21,703 nucleotides of DNA from positions 1 to 21,703 of the forward strand of contig NEEC01000201.1 of NCBI GenBank assembly GCA_002189035.1. Direction: 5' to 3'. Position 1 is the first letter of the stretch. Every line of letters begins with the position of its first letter. Positions 1-9,623 of this stretch are shown piece after piece. Position numbers and translations under genes: made by a program. The DNA comes from Utricularia gibba. Lineage: Eukaryota > Streptophyta > Magnoliopsida > Lamiales > Lentibulariaceae. The notes beneath the pieces are model-generated. The model was not told the origin of the DNA. It made no database searches and saw nothing but the letters and a program-made list of their open reading frames with translations.

Positions 1-1335
1 CTGGACAAGGAGACCGTTGGTCTATTATCGCGGCCGTTGAAAGATATGAGGATGCGTGGAGATTAGACCAGCACTGATGCGCACGTCCATAGGACCGTAA
101 AGTCCAACCCATGGACTCTAGCCAAGTACTTCACCACTGATGTGTCGTCCAACGATACGAAGGGGGTACATCAGGATCAATGATGCAGGGTTGTAACATC
201 AACGATACCAAGTACTTCTTAGTTTTTCCTATTGCTTTCCCTTATGATCTTCCATGGAAACAAAGTGAGACTTACGCAGAGGAGTCACGAGTTCACTCCA
301 TGGCGGATCATGGTGCACCATCGCTACTCGTTTGAGGGTGTTTTGTTGTGCAACAAAACTCAGCCAGCATCCAATGAATACTAGAATGTGGCCAAGGACA
401 CTCCATGTACTTTCCCGATCTCCAACAACGTGCGTTGGAAACATTAACATTTTCGGATTCATTCTACGGAGCACATACGATGTGGATGTGCTATCCCAGC
501 CGTTAGATGGCTACCACCCGACCTCCTGAATATTTGGACACGAAAGTGGGCATGCGCTATACGTTTGGGAGGAGAAAACCTTCGACCATACAGGTTAAAG
601 GATGTCATCTATATCAAACATACGTTGCGAGCCACGTAAGCTACTATTGAGTGGACATCATTGAATGAGAAATGAGTCATAGAGCATCGAAGAACATATC
701 GATCGTGGATCCAGAGTGTAGCCACTCCAAGCCAAACTCCCCCCAAAAAATACATACGGAACAAACGCACACGTCCCCTTATAATTCGACCCCATGGCAT
801 CCACTCCTGATGCAAAATTCCATTCTCCTCCAGGCTTTGCAAAGAAGCGGGTAACGTGGAATGGATCGGTATTGCTTCGCAAGCAGGTCACGCCTTGCAA
901 CATGCATACTTCATACCTTACGACATTCCAATGCCTGACCTCCGGATGCCTTTTACCCAGATTGTGGATGGACATAGAGAAGGGATCACTCGGTTAAGCA
1001 ATCGTTAAAGCCGCGTGCGCAACGCGAGTGTGTTTTCCGTATGCTAACGGCTTGACCATCATCCGATTCAGCATACTGCTCGTGCACCTTTACGAGTGTA
1101 GCCAATTTTCCGTCCTCACTTTCAACCAGGTCCGATGCAACGTACAAAGATGAATGGGTGGTCGTCTTCCTCAAGCATCGACACGATTCAACGGTTGATG
1201 GTCTCTAGTGCAAACTCCCACGCTCTTTTAGGCGTTCACATCCATGCGCACTACTTCCTTTCTTTTCTCCGTTGCTGGACGGGCCTCGCAAGCTTGCCGT
1301 TACCTTCAGGTGTTCTGGACTCCTTAGCGAATGGA
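1..1335 (+). repeat. Repeat unit U1, divergent first copy
   Basis: This is the shortest complete unit (1,335 bp). Most of the shortfall comes from a 57-bp stretch replaced by 27 unrelated-looking bases at 729-755. It also has several one- or two-base private differences: an extra A near 355, an extra C near 490, and a missing C near 515, 553 and 825. Two bases are missing in the hairpin near 1020 and a T is missing near 1290. It carries the U1-U4 states at most diagnostic sites (TCTAGCC, AACATCAAC, AATACTAG, GTGTTTTCC). It shares GATTCAGC and CCTTTACG with U5-U16 rather than with U2-U4. Confidence 0.95.
729..755 (+). other. Replaced segment private to U1
   Basis: In all other units the flanks GCCACTCC and ACGGAACAAACG are separated by 57 bp. 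Here they are separated by 27 bp that include a run of six C followed by six A (739-750). The first and last few bases still resemble the canonical segment (AAGCCAAA against TAACCCAAA, and TACAT against ACATAG). This suggests an internal deletion combined with sequence change or consensus error, not insertion of unrelated DNA. The replaced canonical stretch includes the branch-point-like CTAAC and the TTCGAATCC motif. Confidence 0.85.
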
Positions 1336-2703
1336 CTGGACAAGGAGACCGTTGGTCTATTATCGCGGCCGTTGAAAGATATGAGGATGCGTGGAGATTA
1401 GACCAGCACTGATGCGCACGTCCATAGGACCGTAAAGTCCAACCATGGACTCTAGCCAAGTACTTCACCACTGATGTGTCGTCCAACGATACGAAGGGGG
1501 TACATCAGGATCAATGATGCAGGGTTGTAACATCAACGATACCAAGTACTTCTTAGTTTTTCCTATTGCTTTCCCTTATGATCTTCCATGGAAACAAAGT
1601 GAGACTTACGCAGAGGAGTCACGAGTTCACTCCATGGCGGATCATGGTGCACCATCGCTACTCGTTTGAGGGTGTTTTGTTGTGCAACAAACTCAGCCAG
1701 CATCCAATGAATACTAGAATGTGGCCAAGGACACTCCATGTACTTTCCCGATCTCCAACAACGTGCGTTGGAAACATTAACATTTTCGGATTCATTCTAC
1801 GGAGCACATACGATGTGGATGTGCTATCCAGCCGTTAGATGGCTACCACCCCGACCTCCTGAATATTTGGACACGAAAGTGGGCATGCCGCTATACGTTT
1901 GGGAGGAGAAAACCTTCGACCATACAGGTTAAAGGATGTCATCTATATCAAACATACGTTGCGAGCCACGTAAGCTACTATTGAGTGGACATCATTGAAT
2001 GAGAAATGAGTCATAGAGCATCGAAGAACATATCGATCGTGGATCCAGAGTGTAGCCACTCCTAACCCAAAGTCCATAACTCGACCACCAGCACTTGTGC
2101 TTCGAATCCACATAGCTCACGGAACAAACGCACACGTCCCCTTATAATTCGACCCCCATGGCATCCACTCCTGATGCAAAATTCCATTCTCCCTCCAGGC
2201 TTTGCAAAGAAGCGGGTAACGTGGAATGGATCGGTATTGCTTCGCAAGCAGGTCACGCCTTGCAACATGCATACTTCATACCTTACGACATTCCAATGCC
2301 TGACCTCCGGATGCCTTTTACCCAGATTGTGGATGGAGATAGAGAAGGGATCACTCGGTTAAGCAATCGTTAAAGCCGCGTGCGCAACACGCGAGTGTGT
2401 TTTCCGTATGCTAACGGCTTGACCATCATCCGATTGAGCATACTGCTCGTGCACCTTCACGAGTGTAGCCAATTTTCCGTCCTCACTTTCAACCAGGTCC
2501 GATGCAACGTACAAAGATGAATGGGTGGTCGTCTTCCTCAAGCATCGACACGATTCAACGGTTGATGGTCTCTAGTGCAAACTCCCACGCTCTTTTAGGC
2601 GTTCACATCCATGCGCACTACTTCCTTTCTTTTCTCCGTTGCTGGACGGGCCTCGCAAGCTTTGCCGTTACCTTCAGGTGTTCTGGACTCCTTAGCGAAT
2701 GGA
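1336..2703 (+). repeat. Repeat unit U2
   Basis: This is a 1,368-bp copy of the left-hand variant group (TCTAGCC, AACATCAAC, AATACTAG, GATTGAGC, CCTTCACG, GTGTTTTCC). Private one-base losses lie near 1442 (AACCATGG instead of AACCCATGG) and near 2087 (CCACCAGC instead of CCACCCAGC). It has GGAGATAG near 2335, the state of the core units, whereas its neighbours U1, U3 and U4 have GGACATAG. This makes it a mosaic of the two groups. Confidence 0.96.
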
Positions 2704-4069
2704 CTGGACAAGGAGACCGTTGGTCTATTATCGCGGCCGTTGAAAGATATGAGGATGCGTGGAGATTAGACCAGCACTGATGCGCACGTCCATAGGACCG
2801 TAAAGTCCAACCCATGGACTCTAGCCAAGTACTTCACTGATGTGTCGTCCAACGATACGAAGGGGGTACATCAGGATCAATGATGCAGGGTTGTAACATC
2901 AACGATACCAAGTACTTCTTAGTTTTTCCTATTGCTTTCCCTTATGATCTTCCATGGAAAAAAGTGAGACTTACGCAGAGGAGTCACGAGTTCACTCCAT
3001 GGCGGATCATGGTGCACCATCGCTACTCGTTTGAGGGTGTTTTGTTGTGCAACAAACTCAGCCAGCATCCAATGAATACTAGAATGTGGCCAAGGACACT
3101 CCATGTACTTTCCCGATCTCCAACAACGTGCGTTGGAAACATTAACATTTTCGGATTCATTCTACGGAGCACATACGATGTGGATGTGCTATCCAGCCGT
3201 TAGATGGCTACCACCCGACCTCCTGAATATTTGGACACGAAAGTGGGCATGCCGCTATACGTTTGGGAGGAGAAAACCTTCGACCATACAGGTTAAAGGA
3301 TGTCATCTATATCAAACATACGTTGCGAGCCACGTAAGCTACTATTGAGTGGACATCATTGAATGAGAAATGAGTCATAGAGCATCGAAGAACATATCGA
3401 TCGTGGATCCAGAGTGTAGCCACTCCTAACCCAAAGTCCATAACTCGACCACCCAGCACTTGTGCTTCGAATCCACATAGCTCACGGAACAAACGCACAC
3501 GTCCCCTTAAATTCGACCCCCATGGCATCCACTCCTGATGCAAAATTCCATTCTCCCTCCAGGCTTTGCAAAGAAGCGGGTAACGTGGAATGGATCGGTA
3601 TTGCTTCGCAAGCAGGTCACGCCTTGCAACATGCATACTTCATACCTTACGACATTCCAATGCCTGACCTCCGGATGCCTTTTACCCAGATTGTGGATGG
3701 ACATAGAGAAGGGATCACTCGGTTAAGCAATCGTTAAAGCCGCGTGCGCAACACGCGAGTGTGTTTTCCGTATGCTAACGGCTTGACCATCATCCGATTG
3801 AGCATACTGCTCGTGCACCTTCACGAGTGTAGCCAATTTTCCGTCCTCACTTTCAACCAGGTCCGATGCAACGTACAAAGATGAATGGGTGGTCGTCTTC
3901 CCTCAAGCATCGACACGATTCAACGGGTTGATGGTCTCTAGTGCAAACTCCCACGCTCTTTTAGGCGTTCACATCCATGCGCACTACTTCCTTTCTTTTC
4001 TCCGTTGCTGGACGGGCCTCGCAAGCTTTGCCGTTACCTTCAGGTGTTCTGGACTCCTTAGCGAATGGA
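2704..4069 (+). repeat. Repeat unit U3
   Basis: This is a 1,366-bp copy of the left-hand variant group. Private changes are a 3-bp loss near 2835 (TTCACTGATG for TTCACCACTGATG), a lost C near 2960 in the GGAAACAAAGTG stretch, a lost C near 3213, and a lost T near 3508 (CTTAAATTCG for CTTATAATTCG). With four T in GTGTTTTCC these account for the length exactly. Confidence 0.96.
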
Positions 4070-5438
4070 CTGGACAAGGAGACCGTTGGTCTATTATCGC
4101 GGCCGTTGAAAGATATGAGGATGCGTGGAGATTAGACCAGCACTGATGCGCACGTCCATAGGACCGTAAAGTCCAACCCATGGACTCTAGCCAAGTACTT
4201 CACCACTGATGTGTCGTCCAACGATACGAAGGGGGTACATCAGGATCAATGATGCAGGGTTGTAACACAACGATACCAAGTACTTCTTAGTTTTTCCTAT
4301 TGCTTTCCCTTATGATCTTCCATGGAAACAAAGTGAGACTTACGCAGAGGAGTCACGAGTTCACTCCATGGCGGATCATGGTGCACCATCGCTACTCGTT
4401 TGAGGGTGTTTTGTTGTGCAACAAACTCAGCCAGCATCCAATGAATACTAGAATGTGGCCAAGGACACTCCATGTACTTTCCCGATCTCCAACAACGTGC
4501 GTTGGAAACATTAACATTTTCGGATTCATTCTACGGAGCACATACGATGTGGATGTGCTATCCAGCCGTTAGATGGCTACCACCCCGACCTCCTGAATAT
4601 TTGGACACGAAAGTGGGCATGCCGCTATACGTTTGGGAGGAGAAAACCTTCGACCATACAGGTTAAAGGATGTCATCTATATCAAACATACGTTGCGAGC
4701 CACGTAAGCTACTATTGAGTGGACATCATTGAATGAGAAATGAGTCATAGAGCATCGAAGAACATATCGATCGTGGATCCAGAGTGTAGCCACTCCTAAC
4801 CCAAAGTCCATAACTCGACCACCCCAGCACTTGTGCTTCGAATCCACATAGCTCACGGAACAAACGCACACGTCCCCTTATAATTCGACCCCCATGGCAT
4901 CCACTCCTGATGCAAAATTCCATTCTCCCTCCAGGCTTTGCAAAGAAGCGGGTAACGTGGAATGGATCGGTATTGCTTCGCAAGCAGGTCACGCCTTGCA
5001 ACATGCATACTTCATACCTTACGACATTCCAATGCCTGACCTCCGGATGCCTTTTACCCAGATTGTGGATGGACATAGAGAAGGGATCACTCGGTTAAGC
5101 AATCGTTAAAGCCGCGTGCGCAACACGCGAGTGTGTTTTCCGTATGCTAACGGCTTGACCATCATCCGATTGAGCATACTGCTCGTGCACCTTCGAGTGT
5201 AGCCAATTTTCCGTCCTCACTTTCAACCAGGTCCGATGCAACGTACAAAGATGAATGGGTGGTCGTCTTCCCTCAAGCATCGACACGATTCAACGGTTGA
5301 TGGTCTCTAGTGCAAACTCCCACGCTCTTTTAGGCGTTCACATCCATGCGCACTACTTCCTTTCTTTTCTCCGTTGCTGGACGGGCCTCGCAAGCTTTAC
5401 CGTTACCTTCAGGTGTTCTGGACTCCTTAGCGAATGGA
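4070..5438 (+). repeat. Repeat unit U4, boundary between variant groups
   Basis: This 1,369-bp copy still has left-hand states (TCTAGCC, AATACTAG, CACACGTCCCC, GGACATAG, GATTGAGC, four T in GTGTTTTCC). It is also the first copy with the shortened AACACAACG near 4268 and the first with GCTTTACC near 5395, both core features. Private changes are an extra C near 4825 (CCACCCCAGC) and a 2-bp loss near 5193 (CCTTCGAG for CCTTCACGAG). Confidence 0.96.
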
Positions 5439-6807
5439 CTGGACAAGGAGACCGTTGGTCTATTATCGCGGCCGTTGAAAGATATGAGGATGCGTGGAGA
5501 TTAGACCAGCACTGATGCGCACGTCCATAGGACCGTAAAGTCCAACCCATGGACTCTAACCAAGTACTTCACCACTGATGTGTCGTCCAACGATACGAAG
5601 GGGGTACATCAGGATCAATGATGCAGGGTTGTAACACCAACGATACCAAGTACTTCTTAGTTTTTCCTATTGCTTTCCCTTATGATCTTCCATGGAAACA
5701 AAGTGAGACTTACGCAGAGGAGTCACGAGTTCACTCCATGGCGGATCATGGTGCACCATCGCTACTCGTTTGAGGGTGTTTTGTTGTGCAACAAACTCAG
5801 CCAGCATCCAATGAATACTAGAATGTGGCCAAGGACACTCCATGTACTTTCCCGATCTCCAACAACGTGCGTTGGAAACATTAACATTTTCGGATTCATT
5901 CTACGGAGCACATACGATGTGGATGTGCTATCCAGCCGTTAGATGGCTACCACCCCGACCTCCTGAATATTTGGACACGAAAGTGGGCATGCCGCTATAC
6001 GTTTGGGAGGAGAAAACCTTCGACCATACAGGTTAAAGGATGTCATCTATATCAAACATACGTTGCGAGCCACGTAAGCTACTATTGAGTGGACATCATT
6101 GAATGAGAAATGAGTCATAGAGCATCGAAGAACATATCGATCGTGGATCCAGAGTGTAGCCACTCCTAACCCAAAGTCCATAACTCGACCACCCAGCACT
6201 TGTGCTTCGAATCCACATAGCTCACGGAACAAACGCACACTCCCCTTATAATTCGACCCCCATGGCATCCACTCCTGATGCAAAATTCCATTCTCCCTCC
6301 AGGCTTTGCAAAGAAGCGGGTAACGTGGAATGGATCGGTATTGCTTCGCAAGCAGGTCACGCCTTGCAACATGCATACTTCATACCTTACGACATTCCAA
6401 TGCCTGACCTCCGGATGCCTTTTACCCAGATTGTGGATGGAGATAGAGAAGGGATCACTTGGTTAAGCAATCGTTAAAGCCGCGTGCGCAACACGCGAGT
6501 GTGTTCCGTATGCTAACGGCTTGACCATCATCCGATTCAGCATACTGCTCGTGCACCTTTACGAGTGTAGCCAATTTTCCGTCCTCACTTTCAACCAGGT
6601 CCGATGCAACGTACAAAGATGAATGGGTGGTCGTCTTCTCTCAAGCATCGACACGATTCAACGGGTTGATGGTCTCTAGTGCAAACTCCCACGCTCTTTT
6701 AGGCGTTCACATCCATGCGCACTACTTCCTTTCTTTTCTCCGTTGCTGGACGGGCCTCGCAAGCTTTACCGTTACCTTCAGGTGTTCTGGACTCCTTAGC
6801 GAATGGA
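5439..6807 (+). repeat. Repeat unit U5, transitional
   Basis: This 1,369-bp copy is the first with the core states TCTAACC, AACACCAAC, GGAGATAG, CACTTGG, GTGTTCC and CTTCTCTC. It keeps the left-hand AATACTAG near 5816. A private one-base loss gives CACACTCCCC near 6238. The position of this unit marks where the left-hand haplotype gives way to the core haplotype. Confidence 0.96.
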
Positions 6808-8176
6808 CTGGACAAGGAGACCGTTGGTCTATTATCGCGGCCGTTGAAAGATATGAGGATGCGTGGAGATTAGACCAGCACTGATGCGCACGTCCATAGG
6901 ACCGTAAAGTCCAACCCATGGACTCTAACCAAGTACTTCACCACTGATGTGTCGTCCAACGATACGAAGGGGGTACATCAGGATCAATGATGCAGGGTTG
7001 TAACACAACGATACCAAGTACTTCTTAGTTTTTCCTATTGCTTTCCCTTATGATCTTCCATGGAAACAAAGTGAGACTTACGCAGAGGAGTCACGAGTTC
7101 ACTCCATGGCGGATCATGGTGCACCATCGCTACTCGTTTGAGGGTGTTTTGTTGTGCAACAAACTCAGCCAGCATCCAATGAATATAGAATGTGGCCAAG
7201 GACACTCCATGTACTTTCCCGATCTCCAACAACGTGCGTTGGAAACATTAACATTTTCGGATTCATTCTACGGAGCACATACGATGTGGATGTGCTATCC
7301 AGCCGTTAGATGGCTACCACCCCGACCTCCTGAATATTTGGACACGAAAGTGGGCATGCCGCTATACGTTTGGGAGGAGAAAACCTTCGACCATACAGGT
7401 TAAAGGATGTCATCTATATCAAACATACGTTGCGAGCCACGTAAGCTACTATTGAGTGGACATCATTGAATGAGAAATGAGTCATAGAGCATCGAAGAAC
7501 ATATCGATCGTGGATCCAGAGTGTAGCCACTCCTAACCCAAAGTCCATAACTCGACCACCCAGCACTTGTGCTTCGAATCCACATAGCTCACGGAACAAA
7601 CGCACACCTCCCCTTATAATTCGACCCCCATGGCATCCACTCCTGATGCAAAATTCCATTCTCCCTCCAGGCTTTGCAAAGAAGCGGGTAACGTGGAATG
7701 GATCGGTATTGCTTCGCAAGCAGGTCACGCCTTGCAACATGCATACTTCATACCTTACGACATTCCAATGCCTGACCTCCGGATGCCTTTTACCCAGATT
7801 GTGGATGGAGATAGAGAAGGGATCACTTGGTTAAGCAATCGTTAAAGCCGCGTGCGCAACACGCGAGTGTGTTTCCGTATGCTAACGGCTTGACCATCAT
7901 CCGATTCAGCATACTGCTCGTGCACCTTTACGAGTGTAGCCAATTTTCCGTCCTCACTTTCAACCAGGTCCGATGCAACGTACAAAGATGAATGGGTGGT
8001 CGTCTTCTCTCAAGCATCGACACGATTCAACGGGTTGATGGTCTCTAGTGCAAACTCCCACGCTCTTTTAGGCGTTCACATCCATGCGCACTACTTCCTT
8101 TCTTTTCTCCGTTGCTGGACGGGCCTCGCAAGCTTTACCGTTACCTTCAGGTGTTCTGGACTCCTTAGCGAATGGA
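6808..8176 (+). repeat. Repeat unit U6, core
   Basis: This is a 1,369-bp core copy with the AACACAACG marker near 7005. A lost T at AATATAG (7183-7188) joins two plus-strand frames into one 121-codon frame at 7038-7403. It has GTGTTTCC with three T near 7872, intermediate between the four of U1-U4 and the two of the other units. Confidence 0.96.
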
Positions 8177-8297
8177 CTGGACAAGGAGACCGTTGGTCTA
8201 TTATCGCGGCCGTTGAAAGATATGAGGATGCGTGGAGATTAGACCAGCACTGATGCGCACGTCCATAGGACCGTAAAGTCCAACCCATGGACTCTAA

Positions 8298-8394
8298 CCA
8301 AGTACTTCACCACTGATGTGTCGTCCAACGATACGAAGGGGGTACATCAGGATCAATGATGCAGGGTTGTAACACCAACGATACCAAGTACTTC
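8298..8394 (+). repeat. Internal short direct repeats in the reference unit
   Basis: CCAAGTACTTC occurs at 8298-8308 and again at 8384-8394. CCAACGATAC occurs at 8325-8334 and 8375-8384. In the second occurrence the two motifs abut and share one base, while in the first they are separate. In U1-U3 the second CCAACGATAC reads TCAACGATAC, so the core variant has become more like the upstream copy. The cluster recurs in every unit, with one member altered in U16. Confidence 0.85.
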
Positions 8395-8485
8395 TTAGTT
8401 TTTCCTATTGCTTTCCCTTATGATCTTCCATGGAAACAAAGTGAGACTTACGCAGAGGAGTCACGAGTTCACTCCATGGCGGATC

Positions 8486-8497
8486 ATGGTGCACCAT
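8486..8497. other. Perfect 12-bp palindrome ATGGTGCACCAT
   Basis: The sequence equals its own reverse complement over 12 bp and recurs at the same place in every unit except U16, where two bases are missing. A 16-bp near-palindrome with a similar centre lies 20 bp downstream. It could be a site for a dimeric DNA-binding protein; nothing in the sequence identifies one. Confidence 0.8.
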
Positions 8498-8517
8498 CGC
8501 TACTCGTTTGAGGGTGT

Positions 8518-8533
8518 TTTGTTGTGCAACAAA
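8518..8533. other. Near-palindrome TTTGTTGTGCAACAAA
   Basis: Seven-base arms (TTTGTTG and CAACAAA) flank a TG spacer. It occurs in every unit. In U1 an extra A after the right arm extends the symmetry to nine-base arms at 340-359. Together with the palindrome 20 bp upstream it makes the strongest dyad-symmetry region of the unit. Confidence 0.8.
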
Positions 8534-8723
8534 CTCAGCCAGCATCCAATGAATATTAGAATGTGGCCAAGGACACTCCATGTACTTTCCCGATCTCCAA
8601 CAACGTGCGTTGGAAACATTAACATTTTCGGATTCATTCTACGGAGCACATACGATGTGGATGTGCTATCCAGCCGTTAGATGGCTACCACCCCGACCTC
8701 CTGAATATTTGGACACGAAAGTG

Positions 8724-8731
8724 GGCATGCC
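8724..8731. other. 8-bp palindrome GGCATGCC
   Basis: This is a perfect 8-bp palindrome containing an SphI site, found in most units. It is altered in U1, where one C is missing near 553. It may be chance at this length. Confidence 0.5.
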
Positions 8732-8784
8732 GCTATACGTTTGGGAGGAGAAAACCTTCGACCATACAGGTTAAAGGATGTCAT

Positions 8785-9111
8785 CTATATCAAACATACG
8801 TTGCGAGCCACGTAAGCTACTATTGAGTGGACATCATTGAATGAGAAATGAGTCATAGAGCATCGAAGAACATATCGATCGTGGATCCAGAGTGTAGCCA
8901 CTCCTAACCCAAAGTCCATAACTCGACCACCCAGCACTTGTGCTTCGAATCCACATAGCTCACGGAACAAACGCACACCTCCCCTTATAATTCGACCCCC
9001 ATGGCATCCACTCCTGATGCAAAATTCCATTCTCCCTCCAGGCTTTGCAAAGAAGCGGGTAACGTGGAATGGATCGGTATTGCTTCGCAAGCAGGTCACG
9101 CCTTGCAACAT
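8785..9111 (-). other. 108-codon minus-strand open frame, probably non-coding
   Basis: This ATG-started frame is unchanged in nine successive units (U6-U14). Frames of 108-109 codons with altered ends occur in U3, U5, U15 and U16. It is the most constant long frame, but the surrounding DNA is equally constant, so this is not evidence of selection. The substitution that distinguishes variant groups (ACGTCCCC against ACCTCCCC) changes Arg to Gly. No signal peptide, membrane segment or family motif is evident. Confidence 0.12.
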
Positions 9112-9216
9112 GCATACTTCATACCTTACGACATTCCAATGCCTGACCTCCGGATGCCTTTTACCCAGATTGTGGATGGAGATAGAGAAGGGATCACTTG
9201 GTTAAGCAATCGTTAA
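9001..9216 (+). other. 71-codon open frame, probably non-coding
   Basis: An ATG within CCCCCATGG opens a frame present in U2-U15 and broken by single-base losses in U1 and U16. It is extended upstream to 91 codons in U3 and U5 by small deletions. The two substitutions between variant groups inside it are both amino-acid changes (GAT/CAT, Asp/His; CGG/TGG, Arg/Trp), with no silent ones. A pyrimidine-rich run ending in CCTCCAG lies inside it and resembles a splice acceptor. I do not recognise the product. Confidence 0.12.
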
Positions 9217-9220
9217 AGCC

Positions 9221-9244
9221 GCGTGCGCAACACGCGAGTGTGTT
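9221..9244 (+). other. Overlapping competing hairpins
   Basis: GCGTG (9221-9225) can pair with CACGC (9231-9235) around a five-base loop. AACACGCGAGTGTGTT (9229-9244) can fold alone into a 7-pair stem with one G-T pair and a GA loop. The two use the same bases, so they exclude each other. The stretch is also the densest CpG cluster of the unit. In U1 two bases are missing, which shortens both stems. No T-run follows, so it is not a rho-independent terminator. Confidence 0.6.
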
Positions 9245-9263
9245 CCGTATGCTAACGGCTTGA

Positions 9264-9623
9264 CCATCATCCGATTCAGCATACTGCTCGTGCACCTTTA
9301 CGAGTGTAGCCAATTTTCCGTCCTCACTTTCAACCAGGTCCGATGCAACGTACAAAGATGAATGGGTGGTCGTCTTCTCTCAAGCATCGACACGATTCAA
9401 CGGGTTGATGGTCTCTAGTGCAAACTCCCACGCTCTTTTAGGCGTTCACATCCATGCGCACTACTTCCTTTCTTTTCTCCGTTGCTGGACGGGCCTCGCA
9501 AGCTTTACCGTTACCTTCAGGTGTTCTGGACTCCTTAGCGAATGGACTGGACAAGGAGACCGTTGGTCTATTATCGCGGCCGTTGAAAGATATGAGGATG
9601 CGTGGAGATTAGACCAGCACTGA
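9264..9623 (+). other. 119-codon stop-to-stop open frame, probably non-coding
   Basis: This is the longest plus-strand open frame of the reference unit. It has no ATG in its first third; the first start-like codon is a GTG at 9366, leaving 85 codons. In U2-U4 a TGA is created by GATTGAGC near its start. Indels in the CTTCTCTC and CAACGGG stretches shift it in U1, U2, U4 and U14, and the GAAAATATG loss shifts its end in U9 and U12-U14. The substitutions inside it (ACC/GCC, AGA/AAA) change amino acids. No family is recognised. Confidence 0.12.

Larger units (their letters stand above)
8408..8680 (+). other. 90-codon open frame, probably non-coding
   Basis: An open frame at this place is seen in many units, starting at a TTG. 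The clean substitution between variant groups within it (ACT to ATT) changes Thr to Ile. Single-base losses in U6, U11 and U14 shift it into the overlapping frame that ends at the TAA equivalent to 8772-8774, giving 121 codons. I recognise no domain or motif. Its length is within chance expectation. It is listed only because it is one of the longest plus-strand frames. Confidence 0.1.
8177..9546 (+). repeat. Repeat unit U7, reference full-length unit
   Basis: At 1,370 bp this copy shows none of the deletions that mark the others, so it is used here as the reference for sub-unit features. In order along the unit: a short internal direct-repeat cluster (8298-8394), a palindrome pair (8486-8533), an 8-bp palindrome (8724-8731), an intron-like signal set (8812-8934), the BamHI site in the stretch before 8900, a double hairpin (9221-9244), and a 17-base pyrimidine run (9464-9480). 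Confidence 0.97.

Noticed and set aside
8384-8406. AGTTTTTCC as an RNA polymerase III terminator.
   Set aside because: There is no credible internal promoter upstream, and a run of five T is expected by chance in 1.37 kb.
8935-8960. tRNA-like T-arm and B-box: TGTGC, then TTCGAAT, then CCACA.
   Set aside because: The closing pair next to the loop is C-C, the usual G of the B-box is missing, no A-box lies at the right distance, and no complementary acceptor strand exists upstream. Chance similarity.
8980-9001. TTATAAT resembling a bacterial -10 box or a TATA element in CCCCTTATAATTCG.
   Set aside because: No -35-like hexamer lies at 16-18 bp upstream and no convincing gene follows.
9260-9290. 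TTGACC followed by CATACT as a bacterial promoter.
   Set aside because: The spacing is only about 14 bp and the -10 is poor. Nothing else in the window suggests a bacterial genome.
9464-9480. 17-base pyrimidine run as a splice or triplex-forming element.
   Set aside because: It is not followed by AG at a fitting distance and lacks mirror symmetry. Kept only as a descriptive note.
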